This document shows positions 1-9,171 of a stretch of 64,000 nt of DNA, one piece after another. Within the stretch, counting starts at the first letter, position 1. The number at the start of each line of letters is the position of its first letter. The stretch comes from Streptomyces antimycoticus. GTDB lineage: Bacteria > Actinomycetota > Actinomycetes > Streptomycetales > Streptomycetaceae. A program made the translations under genes and the position numbers. Under the pieces are notes generated by a model. It was given only the letters and a program-made list of their open reading frames with translations. It was not told the origin of the DNA and made no database searches. Location: NCBI RefSeq assembly GCF_005405925.1, contig NZ_BJHV01000001.1, positions 1,550,001 to 1,614,000 on the forward strand. Reading direction: 5' to 3'.

Positions 1-2
1 TC

Positions 3-3000
3 AAGGTCACCACTCCGGGCGGTACGGCCCCCATCGGCTTCTTCTACTACGTCGCCTGGCCCACCCTGACCGGGCTCCTGCCCATCGCCGGACCGATCGG
101 CGGCGGCAATATCGTCGAGCTCACCGGCGTCAATCTGAGCACCGCGCGGCTGGTGCGCTTCGGCAATGCCATCGCCTCCCCCACGGCCGTCTCCGACCAG
201 CATCTGCTCGTGGCCGCTCCCCCGGCCTCGGGGCCCGGCACCGTCTCGCTGTACGTCATCAGCGTGGGCGGAGTGAGCAACCGGCTGCTCTACACCTACG
301 CGCCCGTGCCGGTCGTCACCGAGGTCAGCCCGGCCACCGGGTCGGTCGCGGGCGGCGAGACCATCGTCCTGACGGGCACCGGGCTCACCTATGTCACCGG
401 CGTCACCATCGGCGGAGTCCCCGCGGCGTCCTTCGAGTCGTACTCCGACACCCTGCTCGCCGTGGTGACGCCCCCGGGCCTCCCCGGCCCCGCCGACATC
501 ACCGTCACCACCGCCGGGGGCAGTGTGACGGTGCCGGGCGGCTTCGCCTACACGGCGTCGACCACGACGGCCATCACCTCCGCGCCCGATCCCTCCGTTG
601 TCGGCCAGCCGGTGACCTTCACCGCCGTGGTGACGGGCGTTCCGCCCACGGCGGGCACCCCCACCGGCACCGTCACCGTCGACTTCGGCGACGGCAGCCC
701 GAGTGTGAACGCCTCCCTCACCGACGGCACGGCCACGGTCAGCCATGTCTACACCGCACCGTCGGTCACCCCGTACGCCATCACCGCCGAGTACGGCGGC
801 GCTGCGTACTTCACGCCCTCCACCGGGACGGACACCCAGACCGTCGAGGCGGCGGCGACCACCACCACGGTGGCCTCCACCCCCGATCCGTCCGTGCCCG
901 GACAGTCCGTCACCTTCGTGGCCCAGGTGGCCCCCGCGCCGCCGGGGGCCGGTGCCCCGACCGGGACGGTGACGTTCGACTTCGGCGACGCCACCCCGAC
1001 CGTCACCCTGCCGCTGGCGAACGGGGCGGCGACGGTGGCCCACGCCTACACGGACGTCCCCGGGAGCCCGTACGCGGCCACCGCCACCTACAACGGCGAC
1101 ACGAACTTCACCTCCTCCGTGGGAACGGACAGCCACACCGTCGAGCAGGCCGGGACGGCCACCGCCGTGGCCTCCGCGCCCGACCCCTCGACGGTGGGCG
1201 AGCCGGTCACCGTCACCGCCACGGTCACCACGGTCTCCCCAGGAGCGGGAACACCAACCGGCACCGTCACCCTCGACTTCGGCGACGGCACCCCACCCGT
1301 GACGCCACCCCTCACCGGCGGCTCGGTGACCGCCACCCACACCTACACCTCCGCCACCGGCAGCCCGTACGGCATCACCGCCACCTACAGCGGCGACAGC
1401 AACTTCTCGGCCTCCACGGGGACCGACCCGCAGTCGGTGGGGCAGTCCTCGACCGCGACCGCCGTGGCCTCCGCCCCCGACCCCTCGGCGGCGGGCGAGC
1501 CGGTCACCGTCACCGCCACGGTCACCACGGTCTCCCCAGGAGCGGGAACACCAACCGGCACCGTCACCCTCGACTTCGGCGACGGCACCCCACCGGTCAC
1601 CGCGCCCGTGTCCGGGGGCCAGGCGACGGCCACGCACACCTACGCCTCCGCCGCGGGCAGCCCGTACCCCATCTCCGCCACCTACAACGGCGACGCGGAC
1701 TTCCGGACGTCCCTCGGCACCGACTCGCAGACCGCCCAGCCGGCCGCCACCGCGACGGCCGTGACCACCGCGCCCGACCCCTCGACGGTAGGCGATCCGG
1801 TGACCTTCACCGCCACGGTCACGGCCGTTCCGCCCGGCGCGGGCGCCCCCACCGGGACGGTCACCTTCGACCCCGGGGACGGCACCCCGCCCATCACCGC
1901 GACCCTCACCGGCGACACGGCGACCGCCACCTACGCCTATACCGACACCGCCGGCAGCCCGTACACGGTCACCGCCACCTACAACGGCGACATCGACTTC
2001 ACCGCGTCCAGCGGCACCGACACCCAGACCGTCGTCCCGGCCGCCACCGCCACCGCCATCGCCTCCGTGCCCGACCCCTCCACCGTGGGCCAGTCCACGA
2101 CGTTCGTCGCGAAGGTCACCCCCGGCACTCCGGCGGCCGGTTCGCCCACGGGCACCGTGGCGTTCGAGTTCAGCGACAACACCCCACCCGTCACGGCGCC
2201 CGTCACCGGCGGCACGGCCTCGGTCACGCACACCAACCCGGAGAGCGCGACCCCGTACACGGTCGCGGTCACCTACAGCGGCGACCAGAACTTCCACCCG
2301 TCCTCGGCTGCGGGCACCCATCAGGTCGTCCAGGCCGTGTCGACCACGGTGCTGACCGCCTCGCCGTCCCCCTCGGTGACCGGCGAGCCGGTGACCTTCA
2401 CCGCGACCGTCTCGGCCGCCCCACCCGCCTCCGGCACTCCGACCGGCACGGTCACCTTCGACTTCGGCGACGGCACCGCGCCCGTCGTCCTCCCCCTCAC
2501 CGGCGGTACGGCCACCACCGATCACGCCTACACCACCGCGGCCGGCAGCCCCTACACGGTCACCCTCAGCTACGACGGCGACGCCAACTTCGTGGCATCC
2601 GTCGGCACCGGCCTCCACACCGTCGACCCGGCCGCGACCGCCACCACGGTCACCGCCACGCCCGACCCGACCGTCACGGGCGAGCTGGTCACGGTCACCG
2701 TGGCCCCCACCGGGCCCGGTGCGGGCACCCCGACCGGGCCGGTCACCATCGACTTCGGCGACGGCACCCCACCGGTCACCGCCGAGCTGGTGGCCGGCTC
2801 GGCGGCGGTCGTCCACGCCTACACCAGCACGGCCGGCAGCCCCTACACCATCTCGGCCGAGTACGGCGGCGACACCGACTTCGCCCCGTCCGAGAACAGC
2901 ATCGACCACGCCGTCGCACCGGCCGCGACCACCACCGTCGTGACCTCGTCGCCGAGTCCGTCGGCGGTGGGCCAGACCGTGACGCTGATCGCGCGGGTGG

Positions 3001-6000
3001 CGCCGGTGCCGCCGGGCGCGGGCGCGCCGACGGGCACCGTCACCTTCGACTTCGGCGACGGCAGCGCGGCCGCCACCGCGACGATCGCGGGCGGGGTGGC
3101 CTCGACGTCACACGCCTTCATCTCCACCGCGGGCAGCCCGTACACGGTCACCGCCACCTACAGCGGCGACGACAACTTCGCCGCCTCCACCGGCATCTCC
3201 GCCCACCAGGTGGAGATGAGCGTGTCCGCCACCTCGACGACGGTGAGCTCCGCTCCGGACCCGTCCGTCGCCGGTGAGGCGGTGACCGTCTCCGCGACGG
3301 TCGCGGTCCTCCCGCCCGCCTCGGGCACCGCCACCGGGACGGTGACGTTCCAGTTCGGCGACGACAGCCCGGCCGTGACCGTCCCGCTGACCGGCGACAC
3401 GGCGACGACCAGCCATGTCTACACCTCCACCGCGGGCAGCCCGTACACGATCAGCGCCGCATACAGCGGCGACGGCGACTTCACCGGGTCGACCGGGCTC
3501 GACACCCAGACGGTCACCCCGTCCTCGTCATCCACGGCGGTGAGCTCCGCGCCGGATCCGTCCGTGACGGGCGAGCCGGTCACCTTCACCGCGACCGTCA
3601 CCCCGGGGCAGGTGGGTGCGGGGACCCCGACCGGCGCGGTGACCTTCGACTTCGGTGACGGCAGCCCGGCGGTCAGGGCGCCCCTGGACAACGGGACGGC
3701 GATCGCCGTCTACGCCTACCGCTCCACAGCGGGCAGCCCGTACGCCGTCACCGCCACCTACAGCGGGGACGCGAGCTTCACCGGATCCACGGACACCGAC
3801 ACCCAGACCGTGAACCCGGCGACCACCTCCACCACCGTCTTCTCCTCACCGGACCCGTCCCAGGCCGGCGAGCCGGTGACCATCACCGCCAGCGTCACGG
3901 TTCTCGCCCCGGGGTCGGGCACACCCGGTGGCACGGTCATCTTCGACTTCGGCGACGGCACACCGACGGTCACCGCCGCCAGCGTGGCGGGAGTGGCGAC
4001 GGTCACCCATGCCTACACGGGGACGTCCGGCAGCCCGTACACCATCACCGCCACCTACGACGACGATGGCGGCTTCGCCTCCTCCACCGGCACCGACGTC
4101 CACACCGTGCAGCCGGCCTCGACCACCACCACGGTGACCGCCGATCCCGACCCGTCGGTGGTGGGCGAGCAGCTGACGGTCACGGCGACGGTCGCACCGC
4201 TGGCACCGGGGGCCGGGGTGCCGACCGGCACGGTCACCTTCGACTTCGGCGACGGCACGGCACCGGTCACCGTGCCTCTGGCCGGAGGGGCCGCCATCCT
4301 CGCGCACACGTACGCGAGCAGTCTCGGCAGCCCGTACACGATCACCACGACGTACAGCGGCAGCGACGACTTCAGGTCCTCGGTGAGCACCGAGACCCAT
4401 ACGGTCCTGCCGGCCGCGACGACCACCACGATGAGCTCCACGCCGCAGCCGTCCATCGTGGGCCAGCCGGTCACCTTCACGGCGACCGTGGCACCGGTGG
4501 CACCGGGCGGTGGCTCGCCGACCGGGACGGTGACGTTCGACTTCGGCGACGGCAGCGCCCCGGCCGCGGTCCCGGTCGTCGACGGCCTGGCGACGGCCGT
4601 GTACGCCTATACGAGTGCGGCGGGCAGCCCGTACACCGTCACCGCCACCTACGGTGGCGACCGCGATTTCACGGCCTCCGGTGACACCGTCACCCACTCC
4701 GTCGGCCGGGCCTCGACCGCGATGGCGGTGACCTCGACACCGGATCCGTCGGTGGCGGGCCAGCCGGTGACCGTCACCGCGACCCTCTCGGTCGTCGCCC
4801 CGGGGGCCGGAACCCCCACCGGCGCCATCACCTTCGACTTCGGCGACGGCACGGCCCCCGTCACCGCACCGGTCACGGCCGGGGTGGCGTCGGCCACACA
4901 CGCCTGGACCAACACCTCGGGCAGCCCATACACCATCACGGCGGACTACAGCAGCGACGGCGACTTCACCGCCGCCAGCGGCACCGACACCCACACCGTC
5001 GCCCCGGCCGACACCCACACCGATGTGGTGTCCTCGCCCGATCCTTCGGTGACGGGCCAGCCGGTGACCATCACCGCGACCGTCTCCGCCGTGGCACCAG
5101 GGGCCGGAACCCCCACCGGCACCGTCATCGTCGACCCCGGCGACGGCACGGCCCCCGTCACCGCCTCCCTGACCGGGGGCGTGGCGACCGTCACCCACTC
5201 CTACACCGATGCCTCCGGCAGCCCGTACACCATCACGGCCACCTACAGCGGCGACGCCGACTTCACCGCCTCCAGCGGCACCGACACCCAGACCGTCGGC
5301 CTCGCCTCGACCACCACCAGCCTCAGCGGGCTCCCGGAGCCGTCGGTCACCGGCCAACCGGTGACGTTCCAGGCGAGGGTGGCGCCGGTCGCCCCGGGCG
5401 AGGGCTCGCCCACGGGCACGGTGACCTACGACTTCGGCGACGGAACCGCGCCGGTGAACGTCCCGGTGACGAACGGTGTGGCGACCGCCGTGCACACGTA
5501 CGCGACCGCGGCGGGCGGCCCGTACACGGTCACCGCCGCCTACGGCGGGGACGACCACTTCATCGGCTCCGTGGACGCGGAAACGCACTTCGTGGAGCGG
5601 GCATCGTCGACCACGACCGTCGACTCGTCACCGAATCCGTCGGTCACGGGCCAGCCGGTCACCGTCACCGCGACCGTCTCGGCCATCGCCCCGGGGGCCG
5701 GAACCCCCACGGGCACCGTCACCTTCGACTTCGGCGACGGCACACCGACGGCCACCGCACCGGTCACCGGCGGAGCGGCCACCCTCACCCATGGCTATCC
5801 GACCGCCCTCAACAGTCCGTACACCATTACGGCGGACTACAGCGGCGACGCCGACTTCGCCCCGTCCAGCGGCACCGACACCCAGAACGTCACCCCGGCC
5901 GCGACCGACACCACGGTGACTTCGGCCCCCGACCCGTCGGTGCCGGGTCAGCAGGTGACCATCGCCGCCACCGTCGCACCGGCCGCGCCCGGAAGCGGAA

Positions 6001-9000
6001 TCCCCACCGGCAGCGTCACCTTCGACCCCGGCGACGGCACACCGACCGTCACCGCGCCGCTCATCGCGGGGTCGGCGAACATCACCCACACCTACGCCGG
6101 CACCTCCGGCACCCCCTACACCATCACCGCCGCCTACAGCGGCGACGCCGACTTCACCGCCTCCACCGGCACGGACACCCAGACGGTCGGTCAGGCGGAC
6201 ACCGCCACCACCGTGGGCACCTCTCCGGACCCGTCCGTGGCGGGTGAAGTGGTCACCCTCACCGCCAGGGTCTCGGCCGTGGTTCCGGGGGCGGGCTCCC
6301 CCACCGGCAGTGTCACCTTCGACTTCGGCGACGGCACACCGACCGTCACCGCACCGGTCACCGGCGGGGTGGCGAGCGCCACTCACGCCTACCCCACCTC
6401 GGTCGGCAGCCCCTTCACGGTCACCGCCGCCTACGGCGGAGACCCCGACTTCGCCCCGTCCACCGCCACCGGGACCCATACGGTGCTGGTGAGCGCCGCC
6501 ACCACATCGACCACCGTGACCTCCTCCCCGGACCCCTCGGTGACGGGCCTGCCGGTGACCTTCACCGCGACCGTGGCACCGACGCCACCCGGCGCCGGGG
6601 TGCCCACCGGCACGGTCACCTTCGATTTCGGCGACGGCTCGGCGCCCGCCACGGCGTCGCTGTCCGCAGGCGTGGCGAGCGCCGTCCACGCCTACTCGAC
6701 CGCGGCGGGCAGCCCGTACACGGTCACCGCCGACTACAGCGGGGACGTCAACTTCAGTACCTCCGCGGGCACGGACACCCATACGGTCACCCCGGCCGCG
6801 ACGACCACGACGGTGGCCTCCGCACCGGATCCCTCCGTGGTGGGCCGGCCGGTGGCCCTCACGGCGGCCGTGGCCCCCGTCTCCCCGGGCGCGGGAGTGC
6901 CCACCGGCACCGTCACCTTCGACTTCGGCGACGGCTCTCCGGTCGCGTCGGCGTCGCTGACGGGTGGGGTGGCCACGATCAATCACGCCTATGCGAGCGC
7001 CGATGGCTTCACGGTGACCGCGACCTACGCCGGCGACACCAGCTACATCTCGTCCACCGGCACCGACACCCAGACCGTGGACCAGGCGGCCACCGCGACG
7101 ACGCTGGTCTCCTCGCCGAATCCCACGGTCAGCGGTCAGCCGGTCACCCTCACGGCGACGGTGGTGCCGATCGCCCCGGGGGCGGGGGTGCCGACCGGGA
7201 CGGTCACCTTCGGCTTCGGCGACGGCACACCGACCGTCACCGCGCCCCTGTCCGGCGGCCTCGCGTCCGTCAGCCACTCCTTCACGGGGGCCTCCGGCGG
7301 CCCGTATACGGTCACAGCCACCTACAACGGGGACGCCAACTTCACCGCGTCCGCCGCCACCGATGTCCAGACAGTCGACAGGACGGCCACCACGACGGCG
7401 GTGACCTCCTCCCCCGATCCCAGCGTCACCGGGCAGACGGTCACCCTCACCGCGACGGTCTCCCCGCTCGCCCCCGGCGCCGGGACACCCACCGGCACCG
7501 TCACGTTCAACCCCGGCGACGGCACCCCGGCCATCACCTCAACCCTGTCCGGTGGCACGGCCACCGCCACCCACGCGTACACCGGCGCCGCCGGCAGCCC
7601 CTACACCGTCAACGCCACCTACAACGGCGACACCAACCACACCTCGTCCACCGGCACCGACACCCAGACGGTCAACAGGGCCGCCACCACCACGACCGTC
7701 GCCTCCTCACCCGACCCCACCTTGGCCGGCCAGACCGTGACCCTCACCGCCACCGTCACCCCGGTCGGGCCCGGCTCCGGCACCCCGACCGGCACCGTCA
7801 CTTTCACCTATGGCGACGGCGCACCGGCCGCCACGGCACCGGTCACCGGGGGCGTGGCCACCGTGACCCACGTCTACGCGGGGACCTCGGGCAGCCCCTA
7901 CGCCGTCACCGCCACCTACAACGGGGACGCCGGCTACACCTCGTCCACCGGCACCGACACCCAGACGGTCAACAGGGCGGCCAGCATCACGGCCGTCGCC
8001 TCCTCGCCCGACCCCAGTGTCACGGGCCAGACCGTGACCCTGACCGCCACCGTGGCATCCGTCTCCCCCGGCGCCGGAACCCCGACCGGCACCGTCACCT
8101 TCTCCTTCGGCGACGGCACACCGACCGTCACCGCGCCCCTGTCCGGCGGCACGGCCACCACCACCCATGCCTACACCACCCGGACCGGCAGCCCCTTCAC
8201 GGTCACCGCCACCTACAACGGGGACACCAACTACACGACGTCCACCGGCACCGACACCCAGACCGTGGGCCGGGCGGCCACGACCACGGCCGTGGTCTCC
8301 GCCCCGGACCCCTCGGCGACCGGGGAGTCCGTGACCCTGACCGCCACCGTGGCATCCGTCTCCCCCGGCGCCGGAACCCCGACCGGCACCGTCACCTTCT
8401 CGTTCGGCGACGGTACGAACAACGCCACCGCGACCCTCTCCGGCGGCGTCGCGACCGTCACCCACACCTACACCACCAAGGCCGGCAGCCCCTTCCCCAT
8501 CACGGCCACCTACAACGGGGACACCAACTTCAGCGCGTCCAGTGGCACCGACACCCAGACCCTCAACGCCAAGACCGTGACCACCACCACGGTGACATCG
8601 ATCCCCGACCCCTCGGTGGTGGGCCAGCAGGTGACCATCAGTGCGACGGTCTCGTCCCCGACCGGTATCCCGGCCGGGGCGGTCACCTTCTCCTTCGGTG
8701 ACGGCACCAACACCGCCGTGGGAATCCTGCTCAACGGTATCGCGACCGTCACCCACACCTACACGACCACCACCGGGAGCCCGTTCACCATCACGGCCAC
8801 CTACAACGGGACCGATAACTTCGCCACCTCCAGCGGCACCGACACCCAGACCGTCAACAAGGCGGCCACCACGACATCCGTGGTCTCCTCCCCCAACCCC
8901 TCGACGGTGAGCGATCCGGTGACGGTCACCGCGACCGTGTCCTCCGTCGCCCCCGGCACGGGGAGGCCCACCGGGACCGTCACCCTGGCCATCACCGAGC

Positions 9001-9161
9001 GCACCCCCCATGTGGTGACACTGGTGAACGGCACCGCCTCCGCGACGTTCAACCCGCTGCAGAAGGGGACGCACACCGTCACCGCCAACTACAACGGCGA
9101 CGTCAACTACGCGACCTCCTCGGCGACCACCACGCAGACGGTGAACACCGGTCAGGGGTAG
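3..9161 (+). CDS. Giant TIG/Ig-like repeat surface protein (5' end outside window)
   Basis: The frame is open from the left edge, so the start lies upstream; 3052 residues are visible. The N-terminal part holds the end of one IPT/TIG domain and two full ones (about 55-300 and 301-555). From about 556 to the stop there are 29 tandem Ig-like repeats of about 99 residues (297 bp). Each has the pattern PDPSVxGxPVTxTATV, then PTGTVTFDFGDG, then AYT..GSPYTVTATYxGDxxF, then GTDTQTV. The FGDG element resembles the aspartate loop of PKD domains. Variants are DPGDG in repeats 5, 16, 19 and 24, a degenerate FSDN in repeat 6, and a last repeat with no GDG. No sortase motif or C-terminal membrane helix is visible; the protein ends in TVNTGQG. 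By family, such proteins are secreted or wall-associated adhesins or stalks; the exact role is unknown. It converges on the SMC-like operon with a 10-bp gap. Confidence 0.85.
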   Translation, partial: KVTTPGGTAPIGFFYYVAWPTLTGLLPIAGPIGGGNIVELTGVNLSTARLVRFGNAIASPTAVSDQHLLVAAPPASGPGTVSLYVISVGGVSNRLLYTYAPVPVVTEVSPATGSVAGGETIVLTGTGLTYVTGVTIGGVPAASFESYSDTLLAVVTPPGLPGPADITVTTAGGSVTVPGGFAYTASTTTAITSAPDPSVVGQPVTFTAVVTGVPPTAGTPTGTVTVDFGDGSPSVNASLTDGTATVSHVYTAPSVTPYAITAEYGGAAYFTPSTGTDTQTVEAAATTTTVASTPDPSVPGQSVTFVAQVAPAPPGAGAPTGTVTFDFGDATPTVTLPLANGAATVAHAYTDVPGSPYAATATYNGDTNFTSSVGTDSHTVEQAGTATAVASAPDPSTVGEPVTVTATVTTVSPGAGTPTGTVTLDFGDGTPPVTPPLTGGSVTATHTYTSATGSPYGITATYSGDSNFSASTGTDPQSVGQSSTATAVASAPDPSAAGEPVTVTATVTTVSPGAGTPTGTVTLDFGDGTPPVTAPVSGGQATATHTYASAAGSPYPISATYNGDADFRTSLGTDSQTAQPAATATAVTTAPDPSTVGDPVTFTATVTAVPPGAGAPTGTVTFDPGDGTPPITATLTGDTATATYAYTDTAGSPYTVTATYNGDIDFTASSGTDTQTVVPAATATAIASVPDPSTVGQSTTFVAKVTPGTPAAGSPTGTVAFEFSDNTPPVTAPVTGGTASVTHTNPESATPYTVAVTYSGDQNFHPSSAAGTHQVVQAVSTTVLTASPSPSVTGEPVTFTATVSAAPPASGTPTGTVTFDFGDGTAPVVLPLTGGTATTDHAYTTAAGSPYTVTLSYDGDANFVASVGTGLHTVDPAATATTVTATPDPTVTGELVTVTVAPTGPGAGTPTGPVTIDFGDGTPPVTAELVAGSAAVVHAYTSTAGSPYTISAEYGGDTDFAPSENSIDHAVAPAATTTVVTSSPSPSAVGQTVTLIARVAPVPPGAGAPTGTVTFDFGDGSAAATATIAGGVASTSHAFISTAGSPYTVTATYSGDDNFAASTGISAHQVEMSVSATSTTVSSAPDPSVAGEAVTVSATVAVLPPASGTATGTVTFQFGDDSPAVTVPLTGDTATTSHVYTSTAGSPYTISAAYSGDGDFTGSTGLDTQTVTPSSSSTAVSSAPDPSVTGEPVTFTATVTPGQVGAGTPTGAVTFDFGDGSPAVRAPLDNGTAIAVYAYRSTAGSPYAVTATYSGDASFTGSTDTDTQTVNPATTSTTVFSSPDPSQAGEPVTITASVTVLAPGSGTPGGTVIFDFGDGTPTVTAASVAGVATVTHAYTGTSGSPYTITATYDDDGGFASSTGTDVHTVQPASTTTTVTADPDPSVVGEQLTVTATVAPLAPGAGVPTGTVTFDFGDGTAPVTVPLAGGAAILAHTYASSLGSPYTITTTYSGSDDFRSSVSTETHTVLPAATTTTMSSTPQPSIVGQPVTFTATVAPVAPGGGSPTGTVTFDFGDGSAPAAVPVVDGLATAVYAYTSAAGSPYTVTATYGGDRDFTASGDTVTHSVGRASTAMAVTSTPDPSVAGQPVTVTATLSVVAPGAGTPTGAITFDFGDGTAPVTAPVTAGVASATHAWTNTSGSPYTITADYSSDGDFTAASGTDTHTVAPADTHTDVVSSPDPSVTGQPVTITATVSAVAPGAGTPTGTVIVDPGDGTAPVTASLTGGVATVTHSYTDASGSPYTITATYSGDADFTASSGTDTQTVGLASTTTSLSGLPEPSVTGQPVTFQARVAPVAPGEGSPTGTVTYDFGDGTAPVNVPVTNGVATAVHTYATAAGGPYTVTAAYGGDDHFIGSVDAETHFVERASSTTTVDSSPNPSVTGQPVTVTATVSAIAPGAGTPTGTVTFDFGDGTPTATAPVTGGAATLTHGYPTALNSPYTITADYSGDADFAPSSGTDTQNVTPAATDTTVTSAPDPSVPGQQVTIAATVAPAAPGSGIPTGSVTFDPGDGTPTVTAPLIAGSANITHTYAGTSGTPYTITAAYSGDADFTASTGTDTQTVGQADTATTVGTSPDPSVAGEVVTLTARVSAVVPGAGSPTGSVTFDFGDGTPTVTAPVTGGVASATHAYPTSVGSPFTVTAAYGGDPDFAPSTATGTHTVLVSAATTSTTVTSSPDPSVTGLPVTFTATVAPTPPGAGVPTGTVTFDFGDGSAPATASLSAGVASAVHAYSTAAGSPYTVTADYSGDVNFSTSAGTDTHTVTPAATTTTVASAPDPSVVGRPVALTAAVAPVSPGAGVPTGTVTFDFGDGSPVASASLTGGVATINHAYASADGFTVTATYAGDTSYISSTGTDTQTVDQAATATTLVSSPNPTVSGQPVTLTATVVPIAPGAGVPTGTVTFGFGDGTPTVTAPLSGGLASVSHSFTGASGGPYTVTATYNGDANFTASAATDVQTVDRTATTTAVTSSPDPSVTGQTVTLTATVSPLAPGAGTPTGTVTFNPGDGTPAITSTLSGGTATATHAYTGAAGSPYTVNATYNGDTNHTSSTGTDTQTVNRAATTTTVASSPDPTLAGQTVTLTATVTPVGPGSGTPTGTVTFTYGDGAPAATAPVTGGVATVTHVYAGTSGSPYAVTATYNGDAGYTSSTGTDTQTVNRAASITAVASSPDPSVTGQTVTLTATVASVSPGAGTPTGTVTFSFGDGTPTVTAPLSGGTATTTHAYTTRTGSPFTVTATYNGDTNYTTSTGTDTQTVGRAATTTAVVSAPDPSATGESVTLTATVASVSPGAGTPTGTVTFSFGDGTNNATATLSGGVATVTHTYTTKAGSPFPITATYNGDTNFSASSGTDTQTLNAKTVTTTTVTSIPDPSVVGQQVTISATVSSPTGIPAGAVTFSFGDGTNTAVGILLNGIATVTHTYTTTTGSPFTITATYNGTDNFATSSGTDTQTVNKAATTTSVVSSPNPSTVSDPVTVTATVSSVAPGTGRPTGTVTLAITERTPHVVTLVNGTASATFNPLQKGTHTVTANYNGDVNYATSSATTTQTVNTGQG
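556..9161 (+). repeat. 29 x ~297-bp tandem coding repeats
   Basis: The repeats encode Ig-like modules of about 99 residues. Neighbouring units are locally identical: 1196-1297 equals 1493-1594 (102 bp), and 8032-8104 equals 8329-8401 (73 bp), both offset by exactly 297 bp. Elsewhere the units differ at many positions, so the identical patches point to recent local gene conversion or unit duplication. Units 8, 22 and 28 are slightly shorter than the rest. Confidence 0.9.
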
Positions 9162-9171
9162 CCCGCCGGGC

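Noticed and set aside
556..9161. CRISPR-like reading of the repeats
   Set aside because: The repeats are 297 bp, coding and contiguous, with no short repeat-spacer alternation.
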